Assembly (NCBI RefSeq): GCF_001681715.1
Contig: NZ_LNWY01000005.1
Location: 434,001 to 498,000, forward strand
Source: Tritonibacter mobilis
GTDB lineage: Bacteria > Pseudomonadota > Alphaproteobacteria > Rhodobacterales > Rhodobacteraceae
Reading direction: 5' to 3'
Length of the DNA stretch: 64,000 bases
This document shows positions 1-9,070 of the stretch, one piece after another. The notes beneath the pieces were generated by a model. The model was not told the DNA's origin and ran no database searches. It saw only the letters and a program-made list of their open reading frames with translations. Each line of letters opens with the position of its first letter. Positions within the stretch are counted from its first letter, which is position 1. The translations under genes were made by a program, and so were the position numbers.

Positions 1-135
1 ACAACCCTACTGGTGAGCCTTGGCGCGCTCGATGGCAACAGCCCCTCGGCGAAGTCCTATATGAGTGCGCCAATTACCAATTGGAACGGCATCCACTGTG
101 GGGAAATGCGACCCGCCGCTGGCCTGCAGTTCTAA
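1..135 (+). CDS. Possible 3' end of a truncated upstream gene
   Basis: One plus-strand frame is open from the left edge to a TAA at 133-135 and would encode the last 44 residues of a protein (ending AAGLQF). It stops 18 bp before the convergent end of the permease gene, a spacing typical of adjacent genes in this genome. No domain is recognisable in so short a piece, and another frame also ends early (TGA at 14-16). The call rests only on an open frame and spacing. Confidence 0.2.
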   Translation, partial: TTLLVSLGALDGNSPSAKSYMSAPITNWNGIHCGEMRPAAGLQF

Positions 136-153
136 CTGTCCAGATTTTGCAGG

Positions 154-912
154 TTACAGAAGATCCCAGATCAGTTTCAGGGCAAGGGTGACGGTCGTCA
201 GAACCAACAGCGGCTTGATCACCTTTGCCCCCTGTTTTTGGGCAAGTCCCGCTCCAACTCGCGCACCTGCGATCTGAGCAAGACCCATGGCGAGGCCGGT
301 GAACCACCACGGTGTTGCCACAACCGCAAAAGCCGCCAGTGCGCCCGCGTTTGATGCGAAGTTCAACAGCTTTGTGTGCGCGGTCGCCTTGAGCACTCCG
401 TAGCCTGCAAGCCCCACAAAGGCGAGCATATAGAAACTGCCCGCACCGGGACCGAGCAAACCGTCATAGGCTGCACAGAGGGGCACCAGGGTGGCCGCAA
501 AGACTGCAGGCGACAAACGGCGTGCGCGGTCCACATCGTTCAGCCCCTTCTTGGTGGCAAAAAACACTGCGATTCCGATCAAAAGGACCGGCAGGGCATA
601 GCGGATCAGATCGACCGGCAGCACCGACACCAAAAGCGCCCCGCCGATGGAGGCGAAAAACGCGATTACCGCAGGTTTCCATTGTGTACCAAGGTCCACA
701 TGGCCGCCGCGGGCATAGGTGATCGCCGCCGTGGCCGCGCCAAACAGCCCCTGGATCTTGTTGGTTGCAAGCGCCGTGACCGGGTTGGCGCCTGCAATGA
801 GCAGGACGGGCACTGTGATGAGCCCGCCGCCACCGGCGACCGCGTCAATAAAACCAGCGGCAAAGCCCGCTGCCATCAACAGCAGCAGCACCTCGAAGGT
901 GACTTCGAACAT
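154..912 (-). CDS. TSUP (TauE/SafE/YfcA) family membrane permease
   Basis: This 252-residue membrane protein belongs to the sulfite/organosulfonate/anion exporter family TSUP. The N-terminal repeat carries GFIDAVAGGGGLITVP (about residues 20-35), the glycine-rich hairpin of the family. The second repeat carries LGPGAGSFYMLAF and the HTKLLNFASNAGALA stretch typical of the YfcA branch. About eight hydrophobic segments fill the length, which is normal for the family. It starts 4 bp after the serB stop, so it is probably co-transcribed with serB, although no link to serine metabolism is evident. The substrate (sulfite, sulfoacetate, other anion) cannot be told from sequence. Confidence 0.85.
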   Translation of the reverse strand: MFEVTFEVLLLLMAAGFAAGFIDAVAGGGGLITVPVLLIAGANPVTALATNKIQGLFGAATAAITYARGGHVDLGTQWKPAVIAFFASIGGALLVSVLPVDLIRYALPVLLIGIAVFFATKKGLNDVDRARRLSPAVFAATLVPLCAAYDGLLGPGAGSFYMLAFVGLAGYGVLKATAHTKLLNFASNAGALAAFAVVATPWWFTGLAMGLAQIAGARVGAGLAQKQGAKVIKPLLVLTTVTLALKLIWDLL

Positions 913-916
913 TTAA

Positions 917-1792
917 TTATCCTTTGAAATCGTCCCGGCTGTAGCCCTGCACATACAAAAGAGCCGTCAGATCGCCGTGATTGATGCGGATGTTGCACTC
1001 TGCCGCGACCGAGGGTTTGGCGTGCAGCGCCACGCCAGCCCCCGCACGGGTCAACATGCCAAGATCATTGGCCCCATCACCAACCGCAATCACGTCTGCC
1101 TCAGAAATACCAAGGCGCGCAGTGATTTGTTCCAGCGCTTCGACCTTGGCCTCGCGGCCAAGAATCGGGTGGCCCACCTCGCCTGTCAGCGTGCCCTCTG
1201 CGACGATCAGAGTATTGGCGCGGTTTTCGTCAAATCCCAGTTCCGCCGCGACACGCGCGGTAAAGGCGGTAAATCCCCCAGAAACCAGCGCCGCATATGC
1301 CCCATCGGCTTTCATCGTCGCCAAGAGTGCGCGGCCCCCCGGCATAAAGGTGATGCGGTTGTCCAGAACCTCAGAGATCACAGATTCGGAAAGGCCCTTG
1401 AGCAATCCCACACGCTCGGTCAGCGCGCCCTCGAAATCCAATTCGCCATTCATCGCGCGGGCGGTGATGTCTTTGACCCGTGCGCCAACACCGGCTTCAT
1501 CCGCCAGCTCGTCGATGCACTCCTGCTGGATCATGGTCGAGTCCATGTCTGCCAGAAGCATCTTCTTGCGCCGTCCCTCAGTGAATTGCAGCACCAGATC
1601 GACGCTCATGCCTTGCAGATCGTTCCAGACCTCCCATTGATTGTCGGGAAGCGCTTCCAGCGTGAACTCCGCCGCAATGCCGGGGTTCAGCCAATGGGCC
1701 TTACCCCCGCCCCAAGCGTTCCTCAGCGACTCGACGAGTGAAGGTTCCAGCGTCGGATTGGCAGGGTTCACGAGCAGGGTGGCGACATGCAT
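917..1792 (-). CDS. serB: Phosphoserine phosphatase SerB
   Basis: Catalyses the last step of serine synthesis, hydrolysis of O-phosphoserine. It is a HAD-fold enzyme. DMDST with nucleophile D82 and acid D84, the SGG phosphate-binding loop at 171-173, and [10 protein letters not shown] at 238-247 are the three hallmark motifs. [11 protein letters not shown] after motif I is the SerB substrate-cap signature. An approximately 75-residue N-terminal extension precedes the catalytic domain, as in other proteobacterial SerB proteins (291 aa in all). The gene is divergent from serC-serA, so all three serine biosynthetic genes sit around one 236-bp intergenic region. Confidence 0.95.
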   Translation of the reverse strand: MHVATLLVNPANPTLEPSLVESLRNAWGGGKAHWLNPGIAAEFTLEALPDNQWEVWNDLQGMSVDLVLQFTEGRRKKMLLADMDSTMIQQECIDELADEAGVGARVKDITARAMNGELDFEGALTERVGLLKGLSESVISEVLDNRITFMPGGRALLATMKADGAYAALVSGGFTAFTARVAAELGFDENRANTLIVAEGTLTGEVGHPILGREAKVEALEQITARLGISEADVIAVGDGANDLGMLTRAGAGVALHAKPSVAAECNIRINHGDLTALLYVQGYSRDDFKG

Positions 1793-1974
1793 GGGTGTTC
1801 TCCGTTCAAGGCGGGTTGTCTTCTCTTAACGAGGGCTTACCCGTGGCACCAGCCCGGAGGGGCAAGGGGCATAAAAGTTTCCGATTGGCGTCATTCGGGG
1901 TCGCAAAATTTTCCCAAAGCGGCGCAAACGGTCGATTTTCCCAGTTGCGCGGAATCGCACCCCCGCATATCGCT

Positions 1975-2028
1975 GTCGGTGGGACACCCCTCCCCAACGA
2001 GGGGCGCTTATCTGGAAGGGTAGCATTT
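1975..2028 (+). promoter_or_regulatory. Structured serC leader, possible serC RNA motif
   Basis: Just upstream of serC the transcript can fold: CCCCT at 1987-1991 can pair with AGGGG at 2000-2004, and the preceding GGTGGG can compete for the same C-rich strand. The sequence GGAAGGG follows about 10 nt before the ATG and could be the ribosome-binding site. A conserved cis-regulatory 'serC' RNA motif has been described upstream of alphaproteobacterial serC genes. Membership here is inferred from position and hairpin, not from a covariance search. Confidence 0.4.
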
Positions 2029-3174
2029 ATGGCTATTGCACAACCGGCATCGCGGCCGGCCAATCCGCGTTTTTCTTCTGGCCCCTGCGCCAAACCCCCC
2101 ACCTATGATCTGTCCAAACTCGCTGGCGCGCCTCTGGGTCGCAGCCACCGCGCTGCTGTTGGCAAGGAAAAGCTCCTCGCCGCCATCGAAGGCACCCGCG
2201 AGGTTCTGGGCATTCCCGCAGACTACAAGATCGGCATCGTGCCTGCGTCCGACACTGGCGCGGTCGAGATGGCGATGTGGAACCTGCTGGGTGAGCGCAA
2301 AGTTGAGATGCTCGCCTGGGAAAGCTTTGGCGCAGGCTGGGTCACCGATGTGGTGAAGCAGCTGAAAATCGACGCTGAGGTCAAGACCGCCGACTATGGC
2401 GACATCGTCGATCTCGCGACGGTGGACCCCGATAATGATGTGGTTTTCACATGGAACGGCACCACCTCCGGCGTGCGGGTTCCCAATGGCGACTGGATCA
2501 ATAACGACCGCGAAGGTCTGACAATATGTGACGCGACCTCTGCGGCCTTCGCGCAGGAACTGCCATGGCAGAAGCTGGATGTGACGACCTTCTCCTGGCA
2601 AAAGGTGCTGGGCGGCGAAGCGGCACATGGCGTGATCGTCCTCAGCCCCCGCGCAGTCGAGCGCCTGGAGAGCTATACGCCCGCATGGCCGCTGCCGAAA
2701 ATCTTCCGCCTGACCAAGGGTGGCAAACTGATCGACGGTATTTTCACCGGTGCAACTATCAACACGCCGTCGATGCTGGCGGTTGAGGACTATCTGTTCG
2801 CGCTCGATTGGGCGCGGTCGGTGGGCGGCCTTGAGGGGTTGATTGGTCGGGCCAATGCCAATGCCAATGCGATCCACGCCTTTGCCTATGCCAACGACTG
2901 GATTGAAAACCTCGCCAATGATCCGGCGACGCGCTCCAACACCTCTGTGTGTCTGAAGTTCACCGACAAGCGGATCAAGGACGGTGCGAGCTTTGCCAAG
3001 GCTGTGGCCAAGCGGCTGGAGGCCGAGGGCATCGCCTACGATATCGGTGCTTACCGGGACGCGCCTGCCGGTCTGCGGATCTGGTGTGGCGGCACGGTCC
3101 AGACGGCCGACATCGAGGCCATGCTGCCGTGGCTCGCATGGGCCTTTGAGGCCGAGATCGCCGCGCAAGGCTAA
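2029..3174 (+). CDS. serC: Phosphoserine aminotransferase SerC
   Basis: Transaminates 3-phosphohydroxypyruvate with glutamate to give O-phosphoserine (PLP-dependent, fold type I). The PLP lysine is K192 in [16 protein letters not shown]. The substrate loop [13 protein letters not shown] lies near the N-terminus, and [13 protein letters not shown] is well conserved. The 381-residue length and these motifs match the alphaproteobacterial/archaeal SerC subtype rather than the E. coli form. The reading frame stays open almost 300 bp further upstream, but homology begins at [15 protein letters not shown], so the start at 2029 is chosen. SerA follows after 93 bp, probably in one operon. Confidence 0.95.
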   Translation: MAIAQPASRPANPRFSSGPCAKPPTYDLSKLAGAPLGRSHRAAVGKEKLLAAIEGTREVLGIPADYKIGIVPASDTGAVEMAMWNLLGERKVEMLAWESFGAGWVTDVVKQLKIDAEVKTADYGDIVDLATVDPDNDVVFTWNGTTSGVRVPNGDWINNDREGLTICDATSAAFAQELPWQKLDVTTFSWQKVLGGEAAHGVIVLSPRAVERLESYTPAWPLPKIFRLTKGGKLIDGIFTGATINTPSMLAVEDYLFALDWARSVGGLEGLIGRANANANAIHAFAYANDWIENLANDPATRSNTSVCLKFTDKRIKDGASFAKAVAKRLEAEGIAYDIGAYRDAPAGLRIWCGGTVQTADIEAMLPWLAWAFEAEIAAQG

Positions 3175-3267
3175 AGGATAGCGTCTGGGCGTCAGCCCAG
3201 GCTGCACCCAACCACTCCCGCTATTCCAGGCCGCCCCTCGGCCCCCGCAGACAAAGGACCAATGCAA

Positions 3268-4863
3268 ATGGCCCCCAAAGTACTCATCTCCGACAAACTC
3301 TCGGACGCCGCCGTTCAGATCTTCCGTGACCGCGGCATTGACGTGGATTTCCTGCCCGACGTGGGCAAGGACAAAGAAAAGCTGGCTGAAATCATCGGCC
3401 AATATGATGGCCTCGCGATCCGCTCCGCCACCAAAGTGACGCCGACCATTCTGGAAAACGCCACCAACCTCAAGGTGATTGGCCGTGCCGGGATCGGCAC
3501 CGACAACATCGACAAGGAAGCTGCGTCGAAGAAGGGTGTGATCGTCATGAACACTCCCTTCGGCAACATGATCACCACCGCCGAACATGCGATTGCGATG
3601 ATGTTCGCCGTTGCGCGACAGGTCCCCGAGGCCTCTGCCTCGACCCATGCGGGCAAGTGGGAAAAGTCCAAATTCATGGGCGTTGAGCTGACCGGCAAGA
3701 CCCTCGGCGTGATTGGCGCTGGCAACATTGGTGGCATCGTCTGCGACCGCGCCCGGGGCCTGAAGATGAAGGTTGTGGCCTATGATCCGTTCCTATCCGA
3801 GGAAAAGGCCAAGAAGATGCAGGTCGAAAAGGTCGAACTGGACGAACTGCTCGCGCGCGCCGATTTCATCACTCTCCATGTGCCGCTGACCGAGCAGACC
3901 AAGAATATCCTGAGCCGCGAAAACATCTCCAAAACCAAGAAGGGCGTGCGCATCATCAACTGTGCCCGTGGTGGTCTGGTGGACGAAGATGCACTGGCCG
4001 AAGCACTGACCTCGGGTCATGTTGCAGGGGCGGCCTTTGATGTGTTCTCTGTGGAACCGGCTAAGGAAAACCCTCTGTTCAACCTGCCCAATGTAGTTTG
4101 CACACCGCACCTTGGGGCCGCAACAACTGAGGCGCAGGAAAACGTGGCGCTGCAAGTCGCGGACCAGATGGCAAACTATCTGCTGACCGGTGCGGTGGAA
4201 AACGCACTCAACATGCCATCAGTGACTGCTGAAGAAGCCAAAGTTATGGGTCCGTGGATCAAACTGGCTGACCATCTCGGTGCTTTTGCAGGCCAGATGA
4301 CGGATGAGCCGATCACTGCGATCAATGTGCTCTATGATGGTGTCGCGGCAGACATGAACCTCGATGCGCTGAACTGTTCGGTGGTCGCGGGCATCATGAA
4401 AAAGGTGAACCCTGATGTGAACATGGTCTCCGCGCCTGTGGTTGCCAAAGAACGCGGTATCCAGATATCCACCACCAATCAGGACAAATCCGGCTCGTTC
4501 GATGGTTACATCAAGGTGACCGTGGTGACGGCCAAACGCGAGCGTTCCGTCGCGGGCACCGTCTTCTCCGATGGCAAGCCGCGCTTCATCCAGATCAAGG
4601 GCATCAATATCGACGCCGAAGTGGGCGCGCACATGCTCTACACCACCAACAAGGACGTTCCGGGCATCATCGGTACCTTGGGGCAGACCCTTGGTGATAT
4701 GGATGTGAACATCGCCAACTTTACGCTGGGCCGGAATGAGGTTGGCGGCGAGGCAATCGCGCTTCTTTATGTGGATGCAGAAGTTCCAGCCGATGCACGC
4801 GCGAAACTGGCGGAGACTGGGTATTTCACCCAGATCAAACCGCTGGCATTCGACGTCGCCTGA
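3268..4863 (+). CDS. serA: D-3-phosphoglycerate dehydrogenase SerA
   Basis: First enzyme of serine synthesis: NAD-dependent oxidation of 3-phosphoglycerate. The Rossmann motif GVIGAGNIGG is present, as are the catalytic residues of the D-2-hydroxyacid dehydrogenase family (R in CARGGLVDE, E in SVEPAKENP, H281 in TPHLGAAT). An intervening ASB-like domain follows, then a C-terminal ACT domain (LYTTNKDVPGIIGTLGQ), the likely serine-feedback site. Two ATGs lie six bases apart. The AAAGGA box at 3253-3258 is 9 nt from the second and only 3 nt from the first (3262), so the second is preferred, giving 531 aa. A strong terminator follows. Confidence 0.95.
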   Translation: MAPKVLISDKLSDAAVQIFRDRGIDVDFLPDVGKDKEKLAEIIGQYDGLAIRSATKVTPTILENATNLKVIGRAGIGTDNIDKEAASKKGVIVMNTPFGNMITTAEHAIAMMFAVARQVPEASASTHAGKWEKSKFMGVELTGKTLGVIGAGNIGGIVCDRARGLKMKVVAYDPFLSEEKAKKMQVEKVELDELLARADFITLHVPLTEQTKNILSRENISKTKKGVRIINCARGGLVDEDALAEALTSGHVAGAAFDVFSVEPAKENPLFNLPNVVCTPHLGAATTEAQENVALQVADQMANYLLTGAVENALNMPSVTAEEAKVMGPWIKLADHLGAFAGQMTDEPITAINVLYDGVAADMNLDALNCSVVAGIMKKVNPDVNMVSAPVVAKERGIQISTTNQDKSGSFDGYIKVTVVTAKRERSVAGTVFSDGKPRFIQIKGINIDAEVGAHMLYTTNKDVPGIIGTLGQTLGDMDVNIANFTLGRNEVGGEAIALLYVDAEVPADARAKLAETGYFTQIKPLAFDVA

Positions 4864-4885
4864 ACCGGGTGATTTGAAAAGAATG

Positions 4886-4915
4886 CGGGCTCATCGAAGG
4901 ATGGGCCCGTTTTTT
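4886..4915 (+). terminator. Rho-independent terminator of serC-serA
   Basis: A 10-bp stem (CGGGCTCATC/GATGGGCCCG, one G-U pair) with a GAAG loop is followed by six T residues, 23 bp after the serA stop. Confidence 0.9.
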
Positions 4916-5043
4916 GTATTAAATACCTGTTTTTACTTGCCCTGACGCGCCCGCGCGCCATTGTGGCGGCAAATGGCCTCGGACGCATTTACTCCGGTGC
5001 GATGACCGCCTCTGACTGCAGACAACCGAAAGACGCCTCTCCT

Positions 5044-5781
5044 ATGACCAAACCTATCTACGCAATCGGTGACATTCACGGACAGACCGAACAGCTTGAG
5101 CGCGCGTTGGAGCTGATCACCGTGGATGGTGGTGCTGAGGCGGAGGTGGTCTTTGTGGGCGACTATGTGGACCGCGGTCCTGACAGCCGGGGTGTTATTG
5201 ATCGTTTGATGCAAGGTCAGGCCGACGGCCGCAATTGGACCTGCCTCAAGGGCAATCATGACCGTATGTTTACCTGGTTTATGGAAGATTTTCCGCGAGA
5301 AGACCCGCATCTTCCGGTTGAGCTCTATTATTTACAGGAACGCATCGGCGGCGCGCAGACGCTGGCCTCCTATGGTGTGGACTGCGGCCCGAGTGATCGT
5401 AAATCCCGTGTGCATGAGGCCGCACGCGCGGCAGTTCCTGCTCAACATTTGGCTTGGATCGATTCGTTGCCTCTGTCCCATCAGGCAGGTGAGCAGTTCT
5501 TTGTGCATGCAGGTATTCGCCCGGGTGTGCCACTGAAGGAGCAGACCGAGCACGATATGCTATGGATTCGGCAGGGGTTTCTTGAGAACACCGAGAGCCA
5601 CCCGCATCTGATCGTACATGGGCACACTGCAGAGAAATGTCCGGTTCATTATGGCAATCGTGTCGATATTGACTGTGGGGCAGGGTACGGGCGTACCCTC
5701 GTGCCCGTGGTGTTCGAAGGGGATAAGGCATGGTGCCTGACCTCCGAGGGGCGCAAACCACTGGAACCTCGCCAGTCATAG
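5044..5781 (+). CDS. PPP-family metallophosphoesterase (serine/threonine phosphatase-like)
   Basis: This 245-residue protein carries the di-metal PPP phosphatase motifs GDIHGQ (9-14), GDYVDRG (39-45) and GNHD (70-73), with later metal histidines in FVHAGIRPG and IVHGHTAE. This arrangement is typical of bacterial PrpA/PrpB-like phosphatases and of diadenosine tetraphosphatase relatives, so the substrate could be phosphoprotein or a dinucleotide. The frame extends 27 codons upstream, but the family begins with KPIYAIGDIHG, so the ATG at 5044 is used. No clear Shine-Dalgarno is visible. It stands alone between the serA terminator and a candidate small RNA. Confidence 0.85.
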   Translation: MTKPIYAIGDIHGQTEQLERALELITVDGGAEAEVVFVGDYVDRGPDSRGVIDRLMQGQADGRNWTCLKGNHDRMFTWFMEDFPREDPHLPVELYYLQERIGGAQTLASYGVDCGPSDRKSRVHEAARAAVPAQHLAWIDSLPLSHQAGEQFFVHAGIRPGVPLKEQTEHDMLWIRQGFLENTESHPHLIVHGHTAEKCPVHYGNRVDIDCGAGYGRTLVPVVFEGDKAWCLTSEGRKPLEPRQS

Positions 5782-5820
5782 GGCACGGCACACGCCAGAA
5801 GCGATTTTGCGAGAGAATTG

Positions 5821-5850
5821 TTGTTACGACACCCGTAAAGGTTGTATAAC
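5821..5850 (+). promoter_or_regulatory. Predicted sigma70 promoter of a candidate small RNA
   Basis: TTGTTA and TATAAC are separated by 18 bp, a near-consensus spacing, in a gene-free stretch ending at a strong terminator. A start near 5857 is expected. Confidence 0.4.
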
Positions 5851-5856
5851 GATGTG

Positions 5857-5984
5857 CGTGGCTAACGCGCTGTTCCTTTGTAGCCCCCTGCAAGCAGGAT
5901 CCCCTGTCTTCAGCGGCGTTTAGTTATGCTTCACGTTGTCCTTACTGTGGCAGGCACCCCGGATCGGGGTTGCCTGCCTCTTTT
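5857..5984 (+). ncRNA. Candidate small non-coding RNA
   Basis: Between the phosphatase stop and the convergent end of tdh lies a promoter-like element followed about 130 nt later by a strong terminator, with no convincing protein frame between. The best frame is a 21-codon ORF that runs through the terminator stem. The transcript could instead be the phosphatase 3' UTR. It does not resemble 6S, SRP or tmRNA. The call rests on the promoter-terminator pair only. Confidence 0.35.
5949..5984 (+). terminator. Rho-independent terminator
   Basis: The arms GGCAGGCACCCCG and CGGGGTTGCCTGCC pair with a single bulge around a GAT loop and are followed by TCTTTT. The T tract is on the plus strand, so it terminates the phosphatase or small-RNA transcript. 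Confidence 0.8.
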
Positions 5985-5998
5985 CGTTTGAACGCGGA

Positions 5999-7045
5999 CT
6001 AACGCCCAGTCCAATCCAACACGACCTTACCGCTTTGGCCTGACTTCATGGCTGTAAAGCCCTGCCCGAAATCATCAACAGAAAAGCGGTGAGTGATTAC
6101 TTTGCTTACATCGAGACCGTTTTGCAGCATGGCGATCATCTTGTACCAGGTTTCGAACATCTCGCGGCCATAGACGCCTTTGATAGTGATCGCCTTAAAG
6201 ACGATGCGCGACCAATCGACCGGGGATTTGCCCGGTGGAATCCCAAGAAGTGCGATCTTGCCACCCATCACTAGGGCCTCAACCATTTGGTCCAGCGCCT
6301 GCTGGTTGCCGGACATCTCAAGCCCGACGTCAAAGCCTTCTTTCAGACCCAGCTCGTGCTTCACGTCATTCAGGTCTTCCTTGGCCACGTTGACGGTACG
6401 CACCCGCGCGACCTGTTCCGCCAATGCCAGACGGTCACCGTTCACATCCGTGATGACCACATGTCGCGCCCCGGCGTGGCGGGCGACGGCTGCTGCCATA
6501 ATGCCGATGGGGCCTGCGCCGGTGATCAGCACATCTTCACCCAGCAAATCAAAGCTCAGCGCGGTATGCACGGCATTGCCCAGCGGGTCGAGGATCGCGC
6601 CAATTTCATCCGGAATGTCGTCAGGCAGGGGCACCACATTAAACGCGGGAAGGCGCAGATATTGCGCAAATGCGCCTTGCTCGTTGACCCCGATCCCGCG
6701 GGTGCCCGGATCAAGGTGAAACTTGCCAGAGCGTGACTGACGGCTCTCGGTGCCGATCAGATGCCCCTCGCCCGAGCAACGCTGCCCGACCGAGAGCCCG
6801 GTCACGTTCCGCCCCAGCTCCACGATCTCGCCTGCGAATTCATGGCCGGTAATCATCGGCACGGGCACGGTATGTGCGGCCCAATCGTCCCAGTTCCAGA
6901 TGTGAATGTCGGTGCCGCAAATGCCGGTTTTGTTGACCTTGATCAGAACATCATCCGGCCCGATGTCCGGTACCGGCGCCTGCACCATCCAGAGACCCTC
7001 TTCGGGTTTGGATTTTTCAAGGGCTTTCATTGTGTTGGGCAGCAT
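5999..7045 (-). CDS. tdh: L-threonine 3-dehydrogenase Tdh (lacks structural zinc site)
   Basis: Oxidises L-threonine to 2-amino-3-ketobutyrate with NAD, which Kbl next door cleaves to glycine and acetyl-CoA. It is a zinc-type medium-chain dehydrogenase. The catalytic zinc ligands C43 (TGICGTD) and H68-E69 (GHEF) are intact, as is the [10 protein letters not shown] nucleotide-binding loop. The four-cysteine structural zinc lobe that normally follows SGEGH is absent: residues 94-116 read [19 protein letters not shown] with no cysteine. A GGAG box lies 9 nt before this ATG. An internal ATG five codons in would match the E. coli start but has no such box. It begins 1 bp after the kbl stop. Confidence 0.93.
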   Translation of the reverse strand: MLPNTMKALEKSKPEEGLWMVQAPVPDIGPDDVLIKVNKTGICGTDIHIWNWDDWAAHTVPVPMITGHEFAGEIVELGRNVTGLSVGQRCSGEGHLIGTESRQSRSGKFHLDPGTRGIGVNEQGAFAQYLRLPAFNVVPLPDDIPDEIGAILDPLGNAVHTALSFDLLGEDVLITGAGPIGIMAAAVARHAGARHVVITDVNGDRLALAEQVARVRTVNVAKEDLNDVKHELGLKEGFDVGLEMSGNQQALDQMVEALVMGGKIALLGIPPGKSPVDWSRIVFKAITIKGVYGREMFETWYKMIAMLQNGLDVSKVITHRFSVDDFGQGFTAMKSGQSGKVVLDWTGR

Positions 7046-7046
7046 G

Positions 7047-8231
7047 TCAGATCACTCCACAGGCTTTGCCCGCACGCTCAAACGCGCCGAGGGCTCGGGT
7101 TAATTCTTCACGGGTCAGTGCGGCATTCATCTGGGTGCGGATGCGGGCCTGGCCCTTGGGCACGACGGGAAAGAAGAAGCCGGAGACATAGACGCCTTCG
7201 TCAAAGAGTTTGGTTGCCATGGCTTGTGCGAGCTTGGCGTCTCCCAGCATCACCGGGATGATCGGGTGTTCGCCGGGCAGCAGGTCGAACCCCAGTTCGG
7301 TCAGGCCCTCACGCCAGAATTTAGCGTTCTCGAACAGCTGCTTGCGGAGATCCTCGCCCTCTTCAACCAGACGAATTGCTTCCAGTCCCGCCGCCACGAC
7401 CGCAGGCGGCAACGAGTTTGAAAACAGATAGGGCCGTGCGCGCTGACGCAACAGGTCAATCACCGGTTGCGGTCCGGCGATATAGCCGCCAATCGCACCG
7501 CCCAGCGCCTTGCCCAGTGTGCCGGTCAGGATGTCGACGTCGACACCAAAATGATCCGGCGTGCCGGCCCCATGCGGCCCCATGAACCCCGTCGCATGAC
7601 AGTCATCGACCATAACCACCGCATCATAACGGTCGGCTATTTCGCGGATTGCAGGCAGGTTGGCCAGATAACCATCCATGGAAAACACGCCATCGGTGGC
7701 CACCATGACGTGGCGTGCACCAGCTGCACGGGCGTCTTTCAGCTTGGCCTCCAGATCTGCCATGTCGTTGTTGGCATAGCGGTAGCGCTGCGCCTTGCAG
7801 AGGCGGATGCCGTCGATGATGGAAGCGTGGTTCAGACTGTCGGAGACAATCGCATCCTCTGGCCCAAGCAAGGGTTCGAACAGCCCGCCATTGGCGTCAA
7901 AACAGGCGGCAAACAGGATCGAATCGTCCTTGCCCAGGAATTTTGCAATGCGCTGCTCCAGCTCGCGGTGCAGATCCAGCGTGCCGCAGATGAAACGGAC
8001 CGAAGCCATACCATAGCCCTTGTCGTCCATCACAGTCTTTGCAGCGGCAATCAGATCTGGATGATCGGCCAAGCCAAGATAGTTGTTGGCACAGAGGTTG
8101 ATGACCGCGCGGTCGCCCACCCGGATCTCGCCGCCCTGAGGCGAGGTGATCATTCGTTCGTGCTTGTAAAGACCATCGGCTTCGATCTGCGTCAGGGTTT
8201 CGCTGATGTGGCTGAGGAAAGCATTGGACAT
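7047..8231 (-). CDS. kbl: Glycine C-acetyltransferase (2-amino-3-ketobutyrate CoA ligase)
   Basis: PLP enzyme of the alpha-oxoamine synthase family that cleaves 2-amino-3-ketobutyrate with CoA to glycine and acetyl-CoA. The PLP lysine is K241 in [18 protein letters not shown] (aspartate binding the pyridine nitrogen) and [10 protein letters not shown] are also conserved. The length, 394 aa, is usual. An ATG at 8231 with GGAG 8 nt upstream is preferred over a GTG two codons earlier. It is the first gene of the kbl-tdh operon, and a palindromic operator lies 49-76 bp upstream. Confidence 0.95.
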   Translation of the reverse strand: MSNAFLSHISETLTQIEADGLYKHERMITSPQGGEIRVGDRAVINLCANNYLGLADHPDLIAAAKTVMDDKGYGMASVRFICGTLDLHRELEQRIAKFLGKDDSILFAACFDANGGLFEPLLGPEDAIVSDSLNHASIIDGIRLCKAQRYRYANNDMADLEAKLKDARAAGARHVMVATDGVFSMDGYLANLPAIREIADRYDAVVMVDDCHATGFMGPHGAGTPDHFGVDVDILTGTLGKALGGAIGGYIAGPQPVIDLLRQRARPYLFSNSLPPAVVAAGLEAIRLVEEGEDLRKQLFENAKFWREGLTELGFDLLPGEHPIIPVMLGDAKLAQAMATKLFDEGVYVSGFFFPVVPKGQARIRTQMNAALTREELTRALGAFERAGKACGVI

Positions 8232-8279
8232 GAGCACGACTCCGGTTGTTTTCCGAAGTCTGTCATAGTGGACATGTGT

Positions 8280-8329
8280 CCGTAAAGGTGGAATTTCACC
8301 TTTGCGGAAAAAAATCCGTGATTGCGGAA
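8280..8329 (-). promoter_or_regulatory. Palindromic operator region of kbl-tdh
   Basis: CCGTAAAGGTG and CACCTTTGCGG (8280-8290 and 8297-8307) form an imperfect palindrome with one mismatch in 11 pairs around GAATTT. In addition, TTGCGGAA occurs at 8302-8309 and again at 8322-8329, exactly 20 bp apart, which places the copies on the same face of the helix. This looks like a multi-site operator. In other bacteria kbl-tdh is Lrp-regulated, but the binding protein here is not identified. Confidence 0.5.
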
Positions 8330-8344
8330 TTTATATCTTCTAAC

Positions 8345-8395
8345 TGAAAATATCCCGGGGTGAATTGGCCGCGAGGCCAAGAGGGGCCGCGCCCC
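8345..8395 (-). repeat. 3'-UTR hairpin repeat, copy 1
   Basis: Read on the minus strand, a GAGGGGC/GCCCCTC hairpin is followed by a spacer and then AATTCACCCCGGGATATTTT, immediately after the stop of the XRE regulator. A second copy with the same order lies after the thiolase stop (10251-10306), and a related element follows dnaN. Such interspersed 3' hairpins may act as terminators or mRNA 3'-end stabilisers. Confidence 0.55.
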
Positions 8396-8962
8396 TCAAC
8401 TGTTCTTCACAATCAGGAATACACGCGCAGCGCCGTCCGGGGCGGCAATCGCGTGCGAAACATCGGCCGCATAGCGGGCTGTATCTCCCGGCGAGAGGCG
8501 ATCCTCAGCCGTACCGGAGGTCAAGACAACCGTTCCCTCCAAGACCGTCAGTTGCTCCCGAGTGCCGGGCGCATGGGGTTGGCTGATCAAGGCCCCTCCA
8601 GCAGCAAAGCTGATGTCATAGACCTCATGCCCGCCGACATCTTCAGGCGGAGACAGGATGGCGATGGTGCATTGCGCGGCCTTGCTGTCGATCACCGGCA
8701 CATCCCGCGCGCGCAGAACATCGATGCGGTCCACCGTTTCGCTGGCCTCCAACAGTCCGGCGAAATCCACCTGAAGCGCGCGGGTGAGATTCCAAAGTGT
8801 TGCGATCGTGGGAGAGCTCTCCCCCCGTTCGATCTGGCTCACCATTGAGCGGCTGACTCCGGAAAGGTTCGCCACCGCCTCTAGGCTCAACCCTTGTGCC
8901 CGGCGTGCCTCTTTCAGGCGGGCGGGCAAAAGGGTCAGGATATCGTCTGTTGTGTCCGTCAT
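8396..8962 (-). CDS. XRE-family transcriptional regulator with C-terminal cupin
   Basis: A 188-residue two-domain regulator. The N-terminal helix-turn-helix spans about residues 14-66 (LSLEAVANLSGVSRSMVSQI followed by ERGESSPTIATLW). The C-terminal half is a cupin-2 barrel (REQLTVLEGTVVL and LSPGDTARYAAD), which in this family usually binds a small effector. The frame is open for over 300 more codons upstream, but the XRE domain begins right after MTDTTDDILTLL, so the ATG at 8962 is used. It is divergent from the thiolase gene with 108 bp between, so autoregulation and control of the thiolase are the simplest hypotheses. Confidence 0.88.
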   Translation of the reverse strand: MTDTTDDILTLLPARLKEARRAQGLSLEAVANLSGVSRSMVSQIERGESSPTIATLWNLTRALQVDFAGLLEASETVDRIDVLRARDVPVIDSKAAQCTIAILSPPEDVGGHEVYDISFAAGGALISQPHAPGTREQLTVLEGTVVLTSGTAEDRLSPGDTARYAADVSHAIAAPDGAARVFLIVKNS

Positions 8963-9070
8963 GACGGAAGTAGTGGCGCGCGCCGCAGTGGCTGTCAATG
9001 ACGGGACGTCCTGCGGGACAGGTTTATGCTGCGGGTGCATACTGGCGCAAACGGACATGAGGAGTGAGAC

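Noticed and set aside
2008-3648. 546-codon open frame on the minus strand opposite serC-serA
   Set aside because: It is antisense to two clearly recognised enzymes. Its translation is rich in R, H, G and D without any domain, which is typical of a GC-rich shadow frame.
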